From positions 1,563,789-1,627,788 of the forward strand of contig NC_009440.1 of the NCBI RefSeq assembly GCF_000016605.1: 64,000 bases of DNA, given 5' to 3'. Position 1 is the stretch's first letter, and each line of letters opens with the position of its first letter. The translations under genes were made by a program, and so were the position numbers. This document shows, in pieces, positions 45,607 through 55,452 of this stretch. The notes beneath the pieces were generated by a model. It was not told the origin of the DNA. It saw only the letters and a program-made list of their open reading frames with translations, and did no database searches. This DNA is from Metallosphaera sedula DSM 5348 (GTDB lineage Archaea > Thermoproteota > Thermoprotei_A > Sulfolobales > Sulfolobaceae).

Positions 45607-45916
45607 CCAGATCGCCTAGATCCAGCTCTATTATTTCCCCTTCATCTGTCCTCTGTTCCTTCTTCTCCCCACCGAACTTCTTCACGCCTTTCTTACCCTC
45701 AACCTCTACCTCCGATCCGCCTGCCCTTATTTTGGAAACCACTGCCCTCCATCTATGACCACAATTGGGGCACTCATATGAACCCATCACTGTTATAGTT
45801 ATTCTACCGTAGGCATCAGGAAGGGGTGACACTAGGTTCCACGTCTTTATTGGCTTCTCAACCTTAGTCCCACAGTTAGGACAAACGTCCGGTTCACTTT
45901 GTTTCTTCTTGGGCAT
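45593..45916 (-). CDS. zinc-ribbon protein with acidic tail, unknown function
   Basis: The 107-residue protein has a CPNCG...CPNCG pair (CPNCGTKVEKP and ECPNCGHRWRAVV) forming one zinc ribbon around a beta-rich segment, then a lysine-rich linker and a strongly acidic end (IIELDLGDLDEEE). The ribbon resembles those of RNA polymerase/TFS-type and ribosomal proteins, but I do not recognise a named family. Start just after the membrane-protein gene, 6 nt from it, so part of a three-gene minus-strand run. Confidence 0.7.
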   Translation of the reverse strand: MPKKKQSEPDVCPNCGTKVEKPIKTWNLVSPLPDAYGRITITVMGSYECPNCGHRWRAVVSKIRAGGSEVEVEGKKGVKKFGGEKKEQRTDEGEIIELDLGDLDEEE

Positions 45917-45922
45917 ACGGGG

Positions 45923-46228
45923 TTATATGTAAGGTAACAGTTTAAAAAATAGTATCGTTATAACGGATGCAGTAAGGAAAAGTAATCCATTATAAATATA
46001 TTTGTAGCTCTTTTTTATTATTAGGATATAACCTATTATATTTAATGCTAGAATAATTGGAAGAATGTACAGATAAGATGAAAGATAAGGATAAGAGGCT
46101 AAAAAAGGAGCTGTAACCCATGTTACCGCAAACGCGGTCTGATTGCTCATCTTGTCCTTCAACAGATGATAGTAAATGGGTGACATAATGCCGTAAAACA
46201 GGAAGAGAGCTATTGGTACCATTAACAT
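45923..46228 (-). CDS. small integral membrane protein, unknown
   Basis: The 101-residue protein is almost entirely hydrophobic, with three or four predicted helices (about 3-18, 28-45, 52-70, 78-98) and a KKSYKY loop. No family recognised. Operon-like spacing to the zinc-ribbon gene (6 nt) supports it as real. The DNA is more AT-rich than its neighbours. Confidence 0.55.
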   Translation of the reverse strand: MLMVPIALFLFYGIMSPIYYHLLKDKMSNQTAFAVTWVTAPFLASYPYLSSYLYILPIILALNIIGYILIIKKSYKYIYNGLLFLTASVITILFFKLLPYI

Positions 46229-46263
46229 TTTAGCCTATGTATGGTGAGTTGAGATGAATTAAA

Positions 46264-47514
46264 ATGATGAACGGTTTCTCGATAGCTAATGTCCAGGGAT
46301 ATGAAATTATTGATTCTAGAGGAAATTTAACTGTTAGAGCCAGGGTTACCTTGGAGTCCGGGATAAGGGCTACTGGAGACGCGCCCTCAGGAGCGTCAAA
46401 GGGGACTCGGGAGGCCGTGGAACTTAGGGACAAGGACGGCTCGGTTAAGGGAGCCGTGGATTCCATAAACTACTACATTTCACCTGCCCTCATGGGTCTA
46501 GATGTGAGGGAACAGGGAAAAATAGACAGGATAATGATAGAGTTGGACGGGACCGAGAATAAGTCCAGGCTGGGAGCCAATGCAACCATAGCTACGTCTA
46601 TCGCAGTCGCCAAAACTGCGTCAATTTCCATGGGATTGGAACCTTTCATGTATATTGGCGGAGCCAGGACGCATACCTTGCCTGTACCCCTCCTCAACAT
46701 CTTGAATGGGGGTCTGCACGCTGGTAACATGTTAAAGATCCAGGAGTTCATGGTTATTCCGGTGAAATTTGACACTCTAAAGGAGGCCTTAATTGCTTCT
46801 ACCAAGATTTATAAGACCCTCAAGTCGCTCGTTACGGAGAGATACGGAAAGATATACACGGCTTTAGGAGACGAAGGGGGTATCTCCCCACCGCTCAGCG
46901 TTACTGAGGACGCCCTAAAGCTGGTGCATGAGGCGATCAAGAGGTCAGGAATGGAGGGGAGGGTCTTCATGGGGATGGACGCTGCAGCCTCGGATTTTTA
47001 CAACCCTGAGAAAGGGGTGTATGAAATAGATAACACGAGTAAGTCCCCGGACGAAATGATAGAGTTTTATGTTGATATAGCTAGCCGTTACCCCTTACTA
47101 TATCTGGAAGATCCTTTCGAGGAGAACGATTTCAGCAGATATTCAGAGTTGCAGAGCAGAATTAAGAACGTGATAGTCACTGGAGATGACCTGTTCACCA
47201 CTAACGTGAGATACCTTAGAAAGGGAATCGAGATGAAATCCGCTAGAGGAGTTATTGTTAAGGCTAACCAGATTGGAACGCTGACTGAAACCATTCAATT
47301 CTTCGATCTAGCTAAGGACAACTCCATTAAGACCGTAGTTAGTCATAGGAGCGGTGAAACCGAAGACAGCTTCATTGCCGACCTCGCCGTAGGCCTAAAC
47401 AGTGACTTCATAAAAACAGGAGCCCCTTCCAGAGGAGAAAGGACATCAAAATATAATAGATTACTTGAAATTGAAAATGAGTTCGGACTTGAATATCTCG
47501 GTAGAAGGCTCTAG
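46264..47514 (+). CDS. eno: enolase
   Basis: The 416-residue enzyme has the enolase motifs: [47 protein letters not shown], the magnesium residues in [20 protein letters not shown] and VTGDDLF, the catalytic lysine in [10 protein letters not shown] and the [18 protein letters not shown] and [15 protein letters not shown] blocks. It dehydrates 2-phosphoglycerate. ATG at 46264 with a second ATG at 46267. Its stop directly abuts that of the convergent membrane-protein gene. Confidence 0.95.
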   Translation: MMNGFSIANVQGYEIIDSRGNLTVRARVTLESGIRATGDAPSGASKGTREAVELRDKDGSVKGAVDSINYYISPALMGLDVREQGKIDRIMIELDGTENKSRLGANATIATSIAVAKTASISMGLEPFMYIGGARTHTLPVPLLNILNGGLHAGNMLKIQEFMVIPVKFDTLKEALIASTKIYKTLKSLVTERYGKIYTALGDEGGISPPLSVTEDALKLVHEAIKRSGMEGRVFMGMDAAASDFYNPEKGVYEIDNTSKSPDEMIEFYVDIASRYPLLYLEDPFEENDFSRYSELQSRIKNVIVTGDDLFTTNVRYLRKGIEMKSARGVIVKANQIGTLTETIQFFDLAKDNSIKTVVSHRSGETEDSFIADLAVGLNSDFIKTGAPSRGERTSKYNRLLEIENEFGLEYLGRRL

Positions 47515-47763
47515 TTATGGCAATAGTATTCCGATGACTACCAAGCCAGCGGCCAATAGTAGGAGGAAGAGGATGAATTGTTTAGTGGTAAGATTGGGTA
47601 CTGCCTTAACTGCCTTGAAGAGACCGTAGACCATTCCTCCTATGGCCACGAGGAACAGTACTATTAATCCCATTGCTATCAGCGTTATTGATAACGGTTC
47701 AGTGTTGAAGCTTAAGGGATGGAATAACTGGTTTGTTACGTTTACAAGCGTCTGTAACGTCAT
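47515..47763 (-). CDS. small two-helix membrane protein, unknown
   Basis: About 82 residues with two hydrophobic helices (about 26-48 and 58-80 from the ATG) and a short basic loop (KAVKAVPNLTTKQ). No family recognised. The start at the ATG 47763 follows from the TATA element TTTAAATAAAC (47791-47801, read on the minus strand), which places transcription at about 47769; the longer frame starts with TTG. The same AT element may also drive the opposite strand (see the ncRNA at 47823). Confidence 0.6.
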   Translation of the reverse strand: MTLQTLVNVTNQLFHPLSFNTEPLSITLIAMGLIVLFLVAIGGMVYGLFKAVKAVPNLTTKQFILFLLLLAAGLVVIGILLP

Positions 47764-47822
47764 GATCAAACCATAGATTGTTCATGGAAAGTTTATTTAA
47801 ATTGCCCCCCGGAATTACGTCT

Positions 47823-47878
47823 ACCAGTGATGAAGGTTAAAAGCGCGTATTGGATGAAGAAAAACCTACTCTGAGGGG
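47823..47878 (+). ncRNA. candidate C/D box sRNA
   Basis: Box C GTGATGA (47827-47833), a C'-like ATGAAGA (47854-47860) and box D CTGA (47871-47874) have the order and overall size (about 50-56 nt) of archaeal C/D guide RNAs. A TATA box (TTTATTTAA, 47792-47800) sits 26-27 nt before 47823, that is 4 nt before box C, where such RNAs usually begin. The D' box is not clear, and I could not match the guides to a target. Confidence 0.35.
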
Positions 47879-47886
47879 CACTAAGC

Positions 47887-47896
47887 CTTTTAAACT
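47887..47896 (+). promoter_or_regulatory. TATA box and Shine-Dalgarno of cdvA
   Basis: CTTTTAAACT centred near 47892 gives a start near 47918; GAGGAG follows at 47921-47926 and the ATG is at 47935. So cdvA has a short leader with a ribosome binding site, unlike the leaderless genes nearby. Confidence 0.5.
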
Positions 47897-47934
47897 ATTC
47901 TTGGAGTAACCAGTATTTTTGAGGAGTAATACCT

Positions 47935-48654
47935 ATGGCTATATCGTATGATAATTTAATGAAATTTATAGGTCAAAAGGTGAAGGATGTCTATGGAAGA
48001 GAAGTTGGGTACATAGTCCACGTGTACACCGAGGTTGATGGAACTGTCACTGGGATAGAGGTGGCTTATGGAAATACCTTCTCCACGTTGGACCCTTCTA
48101 GAATATCCTTAGTTAATGATGTACTGGCCATCTTACCTGACTGGAAGGCCGACTCTATGAAATCCATCATGCAAATGGAAAAAATAAGGAAGAGGCAAAG
48201 GGCCCTAGAAGAATTATACGCTAAGCAAGAAATTCCAAAATCTTCCTATGATGATATGAAAAGAAAACTTGATTCTGAAATGGTGAAAATTAGGGAGGAT
48301 TACGCCAAAATTAAGAGCAAGCTGAAGAGCAGACTAAACGAAGTAGAGGACCAGATCACGCATATAGATAGGGCAATGATTGCCGTTAAGATGAGCTACA
48401 TAGCTGCTGAGCTGACTGAAAGTGCCTATAAAGGCTCCATTGAGATACTGAGGCAGGCTAAGGAGAGTTATATCATAGAGAAGGACGATATAAGAAAGAC
48501 CATGGAGAAACTAGACTTAAGTGATAGGGATACTGGATTAGATATAAAAGGAGCAGGGTCCCTAACTAATGGAGCAGAGTCGTCAGCAAAACCCGATCTT
48601 AGCAGGACGGAATTACCAACACCAATACCTGTTAAAGTCTTAAGCACACAGTGA
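47935..48654 (+). CDS. cdvA: cell division protein CdvA
   Basis: The 239-residue protein has an N-terminal PRC-barrel-like domain (about 1-75: [25 protein letters not shown]), a long coiled coil (about 80-190, rich in K, E and R), a low-complexity linker and a C-terminal proline-containing tail ([10 protein letters not shown]) that fits the peptide by which CdvA binds the winged helix of CdvB. CdvA forms the first ring on membrane and DNA at mid-cell and recruits ESCRT-III. Own promoter; cdvB follows after 18 nt. Confidence 0.93.
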   Translation: MAISYDNLMKFIGQKVKDVYGREVGYIVHVYTEVDGTVTGIEVAYGNTFSTLDPSRISLVNDVLAILPDWKADSMKSIMQMEKIRKRQRALEELYAKQEIPKSSYDDMKRKLDSEMVKIREDYAKIKSKLKSRLNEVEDQITHIDRAMIAVKMSYIAAELTESAYKGSIEILRQAKESYIIEKDDIRKTMEKLDLSDRDTGLDIKGAGSLTNGAESSAKPDLSRTELPTPIPVKVLSTQ

Positions 48655-48672
48655 TCAACCTATTTCTTTAGG

Positions 48673-49485
48673 ATGAAGTTAAGCTCACTTTTCAACATTA
48701 CAAGAAAGAAGGATGAACAGGGATTGTTAGCTTCTAAAATAACTGAAATTTCTATTAAATTGAAAGATCAACAGGACAAGCTTGATGAGACCATGAGGAA
48801 GCTGGAGGAAAGGGACAGAGATCTTTTCGATAAGGTGGTGCGATCACAAGAGAATGGAGAGATGACCAGGGCCACAATCTACGCCCAGGAAATCTCCGAG
48901 ATAAGAAAAATCATGAAAATAGTTTACACTGCCAGACTGGCCATAGAGAAGGTCAGGATTAGATTGGAAACCATCCATGATATCCAAGGGGTATCTTTGG
49001 TTATTGGACCTGTGGGAAGGACTTTGGAGAGTCTAAAGGAGCAGGTAAGGGGAGTGGCTCCAGAAGTGGCCATATCTTTGGACTCAATTATTAGTAGCGT
49101 AAACAGCATTGCGGTGGAAACAGGAACTGCGGTGAGCGATAGAACTCTAGTCCCCACAGTGGACGATGAGGCAAGGAGAATCCTTGATGAGGCAAGGAAG
49201 ACTGCAGAGACTAAGATCAGCGAAAAAATGCCCAAACTAGATTTGCCTCATCCACCAAGGGATGTTTCTGCGCCCAGCGCAATAGGGCTTCCCTATCCTC
49301 CCTCATCTGAACCCAAGATAGTCAAAAGAAAGATAGGAGAGCAGGAACTGCTGGACCTTATCAGGAACAGTGGAGGTATACTGGACGTGTCCCTAGTGGC
49401 AGCCGAGTACGGCGTAGATAAGGAGGAGGTACTCGGAATACTGAACAATTTGGCCAGAAAGGGTCTGATTGCACTGGAGGCGTAG
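48673..49485 (+). CDS. cdvB: cell division protein CdvB (ESCRT-III homologue)
   Basis: The 270-residue protein has a basic helical ESCRT-III core (about 1-165, beginning [17 protein letters not shown]), a linker with MIM2-like proline motifs (LDLPHPPRD and [11 protein letters not shown], about 190-215) that bind the CdvC MIT domain, and a C-terminal winged helix (about 218-270: [26 protein letters not shown]) that binds CdvA. It polymerises in the division ring. Confidence 0.94.
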   Translation: MKLSSLFNITRKKDEQGLLASKITEISIKLKDQQDKLDETMRKLEERDRDLFDKVVRSQENGEMTRATIYAQEISEIRKIMKIVYTARLAIEKVRIRLETIHDIQGVSLVIGPVGRTLESLKEQVRGVAPEVAISLDSIISSVNSIAVETGTAVSDRTLVPTVDDEARRILDEARKTAETKISEKMPKLDLPHPPRDVSAPSAIGLPYPPSSEPKIVKRKIGEQELLDLIRNSGGILDVSLVAAEYGVDKEEVLGILNNLARKGLIALEA

Positions 49486-49490
49486 TCCAG

Positions 49491-50600
49491 ATGAGTGCCC
49501 AAGTAATGCTCGAGGAAATGGCTAGAAAATATGCTATCGCTGCAGTCAGGGCAGATAAGGAGGGCAGAAGGGAGGACGCCATTAACAATTACAAGAAGGC
49601 CATAGAAGTTCTGACCCAAATTGTAACCCTGTACCCTGACATGGTTGCGAGGAACGCGTATGAGCAGATGATTAACGAATACAAGAAGAGACTAGAGACC
49701 CTAAACCAGATGGTTCCTGAGGGGGGAGAAGAGACTGAAAAAGCCGAAGAAGACATAGTAATGAAGGAGAAGCCCAAGGTAACGCTAAACGAGATTGTGG
49801 GACTTGAGGATGTAAAGGAGGCGCTGAAGGAAGCGGTGGTCTATCCCAGTAAGAGACCAGACCTATTCCCGTTAGGTTGGCCAAGGGGAATACTGCTATA
49901 CGGACCTCCGGGATGCGGGAAAACCATGATAGCTGCCGCAGTGGCCAACGAGCTGGACTCTGAGTTCATCCATGTGGATGCTGCGTCAATCATGTCAAAA
50001 TGGCTTGGAGAGGCAGAGAAGAACGTAGCGAAGATATTTAAGACTGCCAGGGAGCTCTCCAAGAAGGAGAACAAACCAGCTATCATCTTCATTGACGAAC
50101 TTGACGCATTATTGGCCTCTTACACATCAGAGGTAGGAGGAGAAGCTAGGGTGAGAAACCAATTCCTCAAGGAGATGGACGGACTAGCTGATAAGAACGA
50201 GATCTCTAAGGTGTATGTGATAGGAGCTACTAACAAACCATGGAGATTGGATGAACCCTTCTTGAGGAGATTCCAGAAGAGGATATACATTACCCTTCCA
50301 GATAAGGCTCATAGGCTAGAACTATTGAAGCACTACTCTTCCAAGGTGAAGCTAGATCCAAATGTGAATCTTGAGGAACTAGCCGAGCTAACTGATGGAT
50401 ATACTGCAAGCGACATCAGGGACATAGTGCAGTCAGCTCATATGAGGGTTGTAAAGGAAATGTTTGAGAAGAACCTTCAGGAGCCTAGAGCAATAAACAT
50501 GGACGACTTTAGAGAAGTGCTAAAGGTGAGAAAACCAAGCGTAAATCAAGATATGCTGAAGGCATACGCAGCGTGGCACGAAAAGTTTAAGGCATTATAA
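49491..50600 (+). CDS. cdvC: cell division ATPase CdvC (Vps4 homologue)
   Basis: The 369-residue AAA ATPase has an N-terminal MIT domain (about 1-75), Walker [10 protein letters not shown] near residue 135, Walker [10 protein letters not shown] near 200, the second region of homology with [17 protein letters not shown] and C-terminal helical lid. It remodels CdvB filaments in cytokinesis. The MIT domain pairs with the MIM2 motifs of the preceding gene. 5 nt after cdvB. Confidence 0.96.
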   Translation: MSAQVMLEEMARKYAIAAVRADKEGRREDAINNYKKAIEVLTQIVTLYPDMVARNAYEQMINEYKKRLETLNQMVPEGGEETEKAEEDIVMKEKPKVTLNEIVGLEDVKEALKEAVVYPSKRPDLFPLGWPRGILLYGPPGCGKTMIAAAVANELDSEFIHVDAASIMSKWLGEAEKNVAKIFKTARELSKKENKPAIIFIDELDALLASYTSEVGGEARVRNQFLKEMDGLADKNEISKVYVIGATNKPWRLDEPFLRRFQKRIYITLPDKAHRLELLKHYSSKVKLDPNVNLEELAELTDGYTASDIRDIVQSAHMRVVKEMFEKNLQEPRAINMDDFREVLKVRKPSVNQDMLKAYAAWHEKFKAL

Positions 50601-50681
50601 CTTTCTTTTAAGATACTTTCGAGTCTTCTTGACCTTACTGGGGTTAGTTAAAATCAGATACCCCAGGTTTGTCTTCACCGA

Positions 50682-51014
50682 TCATTCGGCATGACTCACA
50701 TCATCAGCTAAAGGCCTAGGACTTTTTGAGATAATCTTCATTACAGATATAAGCTCAACTTTCCCATTGGGGAACCTCCTCCTTACACTTATGGGTAGGA
50801 GGTTAGATCTAAACTCTTCCTCGGCTATTCTAATGGAACTTGCCCCCTCTAGTCCTGTCGAGGAAACATCAATAAGAGGTGAAGCGCCCATGGCCAACTG
50901 AAGTGCCCTAGCGCTTATTATTCTAGCCCTCTCGTAAGAAGTGAGCCTATTTCTCCAGCTCTCCACATAAACCTCTGTCAAAGGATTAATTCCTTTGCCT
51001 TCGTCTTGACTCAT
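50682..51014 (-). CDS. rpoK: DNA-directed RNA polymerase subunit K (Rpo6)
   Basis: The 110-residue protein holds the Rpb6/omega core: LTSYERARIISARALQLAMGASPLI and IRIAEEEFRSNLLPISVRRRFPNGK. The charged N-terminal extension is typical of crenarchaeal Rpo6. I chose the ATG at 51014; a GTG lies 9 nt upstream. Convergent with cdvC. TTTATTTATTTAAAAC just before the gene can serve as its TATA box. Confidence 0.92.
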   Translation of the reverse strand: MSQDEGKGINPLTEVYVESWRNRLTSYERARIISARALQLAMGASPLIDVSSTGLEGASSIRIAEEEFRSNLLPISVRRRFPNGKVELISVMKIISKSPRPLADDVSHAE

Positions 51015-51044
51015 ACGGAACACCTGTTTTAAATAAATAAAAAA

Positions 51045-52163
51045 TTAGTTATCCCAATCGATTTCCTGGGCTATAACCTCTGGAAGCTTACAATCCGATG
51101 TGGGAACCTCGTTCAAATCCAGCTTAAGTATATCAGACAATGCATATCTTAGCCTAAGCACAGCCCTGTCGTCTATCATTCCTAAAGTCCCTATCCTTAC
51201 AATCTTATCCTTTAGCTCACCCATACCCCCAGAGATCTCTATTCCCCTTTTCGCGAGTTCGTCTATCATGGATTTGGGAGAAATTGGGGGACTTCCAGCT
51301 ACTACAGTGTTGGAAAAGTTACTCTCATTTCCAAGCAACGAAAAACCTGCCTTGCTTGTTATACTCCTTACGAACCTAGCGCAGGCCTCATGTCTCTTCC
51401 ATCTCCTTTCAACACCTTCTTGATGTAGAAGCTCCGTAGCTCTTAGCGTAGAAAAGAACACGCCTACTGCTGGGGTGAATGGTGTCTCTCTCCTGTCCTG
51501 AAACTTAAGGTGAAGCTTTAGATTGAGATAATTCGGCGCATCATCCTGCAAGTTACGGATACCCTCCTCTGATAAACCCACTAAACCCATCCCTGGTACA
51601 GAGGCTAGTGCCTTCTGGCTACCCGTTGCAACTGCGTCTATGTTCCAGTCGTTCACCCTTATCTCGTATGCGCCGAAACCAGAAACGGAGTCCACGAGAA
51701 CCTTTAGCCCCCTATCCTTAGCTAATCCCACAACTCTCCTTAAGTTCCTGAAGGCCATTCCAGTGCTAGTCTCATTATGAACAAAGGCAATGGCCGTGGC
51801 GTCCTTATTGATGTCAAGGATCTCCTTGATCTCATCTTCCGAAAATATTTCCCCAAAGGGTTTCCTATACACAACTGGGGAGGCTCCCCTTTTCACCACT
51901 GAGTCCAATAACCTCTCGCTGAACTCTCCATAGGTTAACACAATAACCTTCTCTCCCCTCTTTAGAAGGGAGAACACCATCGACTCCACAGCGAGAGTTC
52001 CCGATCCCGAAAGTAGGGCAACCCTAGAGGAGAAAAATGCACCCTTCAACAATTGCTCAAGCTGGGCTACCACTCCCCTGAACTTCTCAGATCTATGATT
52101 AACTATAACCGTGGAGTTCTGGGCTACACTTCTAGGAACGTTTACTGGACCTGGAATTAACAT
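51045..52163 (-). CDS. class V aminotransferase (serine-pyruvate/alanine-glyoxylate or phosphoserine type)
   Basis: The 372-residue PLP enzyme has [53 protein letters not shown] and the PLP lysine in [15 protein letters not shown]. It follows serA with overlapping stop and start (TGATG), so by context it is probably the transaminase of serine synthesis from 3-phosphohydroxypyruvate or hydroxypyruvate; the class also contains alanine-glyoxylate aminotransferases. ATG at 52163 chosen. Confidence 0.9.
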   Translation of the reverse strand: MLIPGPVNVPRSVAQNSTVIVNHRSEKFRGVVAQLEQLLKGAFFSSRVALLSGSGTLAVESMVFSLLKRGEKVIVLTYGEFSERLLDSVVKRGASPVVYRKPFGEIFSEDEIKEILDINKDATAIAFVHNETSTGMAFRNLRRVVGLAKDRGLKVLVDSVSGFGAYEIRVNDWNIDAVATGSQKALASVPGMGLVGLSEEGIRNLQDDAPNYLNLKLHLKFQDRRETPFTPAVGVFFSTLRATELLHQEGVERRWKRHEACARFVRSITSKAGFSLLGNESNFSNTVVAGSPPISPKSMIDELAKRGIEISGGMGELKDKIVRIGTLGMIDDRAVLRLRYALSDILKLDLNEVPTSDCKLPEVIAQEIDWDN

Positions 52164-53134
52164 CAAAGTTTAACACCGAGCTCCTGAAGGGTCTTCAGTA
52201 GGTTTTCCGTGGTCATAACAGCTACCCTGTATTGGGCCTCCTTGGTCTGGGCTCCTATGTGGGTGGTTACGGTGACCCTCTCATGCTTAAGTAACTCCAA
52301 CTCCCACTCTTCCTTCGGGGGTTCGTGCCAGAATACATCTGTAGCGTAGGACATTATCTTCCCCTCCTTTATGTAGTGGAGGAGGGCCTTTCCGTCAACA
52401 GCGACTGCCCTGCTCGTGTTAACTATTATAACACCCTTTTTCATCATTTCGAACTCTCTGGAGGTTAGTATTGGTTTAGCGTCCTTCCCCACAGTCACAT
52501 GAATACTAATCACGTCGGATTGGGTAACCAATTCGTCAAGGGAAACTGCTCTTGCCCCTATCTCCATAGCTCTCTTGGAAACATCAACTACGTCGTATGC
52601 CAAAACATTCATTCCCATTGCCCTTGCGATCAGCCCAACCTTATACCCTATTCTTCCGAATCCAATTATTCCAATTGTTTTTCCGCTCAACTCCACGCCT
52701 TCAGTCTTCTTGTAGATTCCAGATTTCGCTAAGGTCATAGACGTAAACATGTTGCGAGCTCCAGCTAGCATGAGACCTATGGTTAACTCTGCTGCAGAAT
52801 CGGTGGAAGCCCCTGGAGCGTATACTACCCTAATTTTTCTCTTTTCCGCCTCCTCCGTGTCTATGTTATCCACTCCGATTCCTGCCCTCGCTATAACCTT
52901 TAGCCTCTTTCCCCTCTCTATGACCTCCTTGTCAACCTTAGTTCTGCTCCTTACCACAAGTACGTCGTAGTTCTCGACTACCTTAAGTAGCTCCTCCCTC
53001 TCTATGTCAGGTTGATAGTTAATCTTTAGCCCTTTAGTCTTCAGCGTCCTGATCATATACTCGTCTATAGGATCTGTTATTAATATGGCTAGATTTTCTT
53101 TATTTAGAGAAACATCCATAAAGTTGTCTGCCAT
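52163..53134 (-). CDS. serA: D-3-phosphoglycerate dehydrogenase
   Basis: The 323-residue D-2-hydroxyacid dehydrogenase has the NAD-binding [10 protein letters not shown] motif, [12 protein letters not shown], the catalytic arginine in [10 protein letters not shown], glutamate in DVFWHEPP and histidine in [11 protein letters not shown]. It oxidises 3-phosphoglycerate in serine synthesis. The short form without ACT domain is usual in crenarchaea. ATTTATTTAAC (53155-53165) places the start near 53133, at the ATG. Confidence 0.93.
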   Translation of the reverse strand: MADNFMDVSLNKENLAILITDPIDEYMIRTLKTKGLKINYQPDIEREELLKVVENYDVLVVRSRTKVDKEVIERGKRLKVIARAGIGVDNIDTEEAEKRKIRVVYAPGASTDSAAELTIGLMLAGARNMFTSMTLAKSGIYKKTEGVELSGKTIGIIGFGRIGYKVGLIARAMGMNVLAYDVVDVSKRAMEIGARAVSLDELVTQSDVISIHVTVGKDAKPILTSREFEMMKKGVIIVNTSRAVAVDGKALLHYIKEGKIMSYATDVFWHEPPKEEWELELLKHERVTVTTHIGAQTKEAQYRVAVMTTENLLKTLQELGVKL

Positions 53135-53346
53135 TCTGGTTCACCTTGTAAAGAATTTATTTAACAGGATGAGAGTGATGATGAAATAGATGAAAGAGAA
53201 ATAGAGAAATAGAAGCATCCAGAAACATAAACTTGGTTAAAATCACGTTGACCTCTCGCAGTAACTAATTCACCATTCATGTTTAGTCACTTTAATCGAT
53301 ATTCACTAGTTTATATACTTTTTTCTAACTAGAGTAAATGAGCAGT

Positions 53347-53952
53347 CTACTTAGCTAGCTTACCCGTTTTGAGATACCAGACGTATAGGTCCAGGACGCC
53401 CACTGGAAGGTCCAGGGCAGACGCGATACTCCTGAACACAGATTCCAGTTCAAAGTACTTGGATTTCGAGGAGATCTTCTGATCCTCTAGGTAGTCAGAG
53501 AAAAAGCGCAGGATGTGCCTGTCAATTATCGCCAAGTCCAGATAACCCATGTTCCTGAGAAAGTGACTCGCTTCCTTCATTCCAAGTCCTTTAATTTCAA
53601 GTAAAATTTCCCTTGCCTCAATCTGATCTCTGTCAGCTACTCGCCCAATCTCCCTAAGTTTACCGTAGTAAGATCTGCTCTCGATGATATACCTCGCCTT
53701 AAGGTTTGGAAACCTATAGCCCGCATTTTTCAGAGCACTGGAGATCTCCTCTATAGACCCATATAGTATGAGATCCCCCAAGTACTGAAGCGCTGTGAAA
53801 GCGCCGATGAAACTAGAATTGGCGGTGAGTATACAGAGCACCAGTTCCCTAAACCAAACCCTTTCGCTTGCCCTTTTATTTAGTCTAAACTCCTCTACTC
53901 TTTCTAGAACCCTTGCTCTTAACCTTGCGTCTCTTACGACTTTTCTTAGCAC
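53347..53952 (-). CDS. ogg: N-glycosylase/DNA lyase (Ogg2-type 8-oxoguanine glycosylase)
   Basis: The 201-residue HhH-GPD enzyme has the helix-hairpin-helix with catalytic K126 (IKGLGMKEASHFLRNMGY) and D144 (LAIIDRHIL). The N terminus, WFRELVLCILTANSSF, and the length match archaeal Ogg2, which removes 8-oxoguanine and cuts the strand. The start overlaps the preceding gene by 68 nt; the first residues (MLRKVVRDARLRARVLERV) agree with my memory of the Sulfolobus protein, so the overlap looks real. Confidence 0.88.
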   Translation of the reverse strand: MLRKVVRDARLRARVLERVEEFRLNKRASERVWFRELVLCILTANSSFIGAFTALQYLGDLILYGSIEEISSALKNAGYRFPNLKARYIIESRSYYGKLREIGRVADRDQIEAREILLEIKGLGMKEASHFLRNMGYLDLAIIDRHILRFFSDYLEDQKISSKSKYFELESVFRSIASALDLPVGVLDLYVWYLKTGKLAK

Positions 53953-54412
53953 GTTTCTTTCTCTTCTTCTCTGGGGTTTTAGATTCTCTCGGTACTTCGG
54001 GTTTGGTGTCCTGTATAGAGGAGAGCGAGATTATTCTGCCACCTTGCTCCGTTTCCACAATTATAAACGGAAGTGATGGTGAGAAATTGATGTTCACGCC
54101 TACATATCCATAGGGTTCAAGGACCTCCTTATACTCTACCTTTACTCCATCATTGGTAAACTCGCGCGGAACACCAACCCGTTTCACATTTACTATCTCA
54201 TTGAAAGGGTAAGTAACCTTAAGACCTATGTTAAGGGCTATTGTACCCTTTGCTCTCACCAATACTACTTTTCCCTCTACAGCTAGTTGCTCCATTTCTT
54301 CAACAGAATTAACTGACCTCTTCTCCTCTCGCTCATACTTAATCCCTACAAGGGAGACATCAGGAAAGACTGGCACAGTCACTGGATCATAGTAAATTAT
54401 AGTAGCATCCAA
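53885..54412 (-). CDS. protein of unknown function with very basic C-terminal tail
   Basis: The 175-residue protein has a beta-rich domain (about 1-130, VPVFPDVSLVGIKYE, IVNVKRVGVPREFTNDGV, LPFIIVETEQGGRIISLS) and a tail of about 45 residues made mostly of K, R and S. The tail suggests nucleic acid or ribosome binding. No family recognised. The tail's last 22 codons lie within the ogg coding sequence in another frame. Confidence 0.6.
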   Translation of the reverse strand: MDATIIYYDPVTVPVFPDVSLVGIKYEREEKRSVNSVEEMEQLAVEGKVVLVRAKGTIALNIGLKVTYPFNEIVNVKRVGVPREFTNDGVKVEYKEVLEPYGYVGVNINFSPSLPFIIVETEQGGRIISLSSIQDTKPEVPRESKTPEKKRKKRAKKSRKRRKVKSKGSRKSRGV

Positions 54413-54667
54413 ACTGACTCAAAATAACAACAGCAAATGTGTGTAATTAAACTTCTCATGTAACTAGTTGGTAAGACCTTCGGGACATCTCAATAAAGTA
54501 AAATCTGAACGTAATAAGGCTCTTGACGTGTGAAAGCCAGTAGATGTTAAGGCTTGAAGATCTCGAGCCCACGTGAATGTGAAGACTCCATTTCTCCTTC
54601 ATGAGTCTTTGTATACCGCACCCGGAAACTTTTATACCAGGAGAGATTTCATACATTTACGATAAAA

Positions 54668-54886
54668 ATGAGCTTGAGGTTAAAGGGAACTAACGCTTAT
54701 GGTCATCTTGGATGGTTTGAGGTTTACTGTTCCATATGCGACAGAACTTTGAGGCTTGGTATAGACGTGGTATACAAATGCCCTAAGTGCGAGAAAAAAT
54801 ATAGGGCATATTTCTGTGAAGCCGATAAGAGAGGGTTAAAGGGAAGATGCCCATACTGCAACACTGAACTGGTACCTGCAGTATGA
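54668..54886 (+). CDS. small double-CxxC zinc protein, unknown
   Basis: The 72-residue protein has cysteine pairs CSICDRTL, CPKCEKKY and CPYCNTEL, that is two zinc-binding knuckle sets, plus a lone cysteine in YFCEAD. It starts MSLRLKGTNAYGHLGWFEVY. CTTTTATACC (centre 54633) places transcription near 54660. The next gene overlaps by 4 nt (ATGA). Such ribbons occur in ribosome and RNA polymerase partners; I do not recognise a named family. Confidence 0.65.
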   Translation: MSLRLKGTNAYGHLGWFEVYCSICDRTLRLGIDVVYKCPKCEKKYRAYFCEADKRGLKGRCPYCNTELVPAV

Positions 54887-55179
54887 TAGAGAATTTTTAC
54901 GTGAATCATTTTAAGGTTTCATTCATTACGGATGAGGACAAAAGGCTGGTTTTTCTAGACCTCTCCATACCTTGCAATAGAAGAATAAAGGAACTTGAAT
55001 ATTTAGATACTTCTATCGAAACCAAGTATGGCACAGTTAGAAAGGTAGTGATTTGTCCCGTGAACGGGGTAGCGTTTATATGTAACGCAGTTGTTGAGTT
55101 GAACTCCTCGAGTCCTTCAGCGGAGGAGATTCATAGGGAAGTGGAATCAGAATTAATGAGAGTTGGATGTACCCCGTAA
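54883..55179 (+). CDS. small conserved-looking protein, unknown
   Basis: The 98-residue alpha/beta protein (VNHFKVSFITDEDKRLVFLDL, TKYGTVRKVVICPVNGVAFICNAVVEL) has no recognised family. Its ATGA overlap with the zinc protein upstream shows coupled translation and supports it as real. Its end overlaps the convergent gene at 55131 by 49 nt. Confidence 0.6.
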   Translation: MIENFYVNHFKVSFITDEDKRLVFLDLSIPCNRRIKELEYLDTSIETKYGTVRKVVICPVNGVAFICNAVVELNSSSPSAEEIHREVESELMRVGCTP

Positions 55180-55442
55180 TCCTTGAGTTTGAGGTTAATC
55201 TTCTCTGAGAAATTGACGATATCCTGCGAATCCTTGGATTTTATTCTAAATGCCAAATACATGGGTCTCATTTCCTGCTCAGCAAGATAAACCGTGATCA
55301 AGGATGAAGGTGAAGGGGAACACAGGAAAGACGCTCCAATCCTCACAGGAGAGCAAATGCCCTCGAGAACATTAACCATATCCTTGAAGATGTCCCTTAT
55401 ACGCTGAGGGTCAGTCTGAACTCCTAAAAGAACTTCGAACAA
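55131..55442 (-). CDS. small protein of unknown function
   Basis: The 103-residue frame starts with TTG after GAGGGG, 10 nt downstream of the preceding gene of the same strand. The sequence is mixed alpha/beta (MFEVLLGVQTDPQRIRDIFKD, SSLITVYLAEQEMRPMYLAFRI). Its size and shape vaguely recall the Pcc1 subunit of KEOPS, but no specific motif supports that. Position and spacing favour a real gene in the flavoprotein operon. Confidence 0.5.
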   Translation of the reverse strand: MFEVLLGVQTDPQRIRDIFKDMVNVLEGICSPVRIGASFLCSPSPSSLITVYLAEQEMRPMYLAFRIKSKDSQDIVNFSEKINLKLKDYGVHPTLINSDSTSL

Positions 55443-55452
55443 ATCTTTCCCC

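Noticed and set aside
50620-50700. C/D box-like sequence at the 3' end of rpoK (minus strand)
   Set aside because: A CTGATGA and a CTGA occur about 55 nt apart, but the inner boxes do not fit and part of it is coding sequence.
53285-53346. Strong TATA-like sequence (TTTATATAC) between serA and ogg
   Set aside because: No gene or RNA fold follows on either strand at the right distance; serA has a better-placed TATA box.
54456-54656. 66-codon minus-strand frame
   Set aside because: No ribosome site or promoter at the right place, no family, overlaps the promoter of the zinc-protein gene; could be chance.
55131-55442. KEOPS subunit Pcc1
   Set aside because: Length and alpha/beta pattern are similar, but no conserved segment matches; left as unknown.
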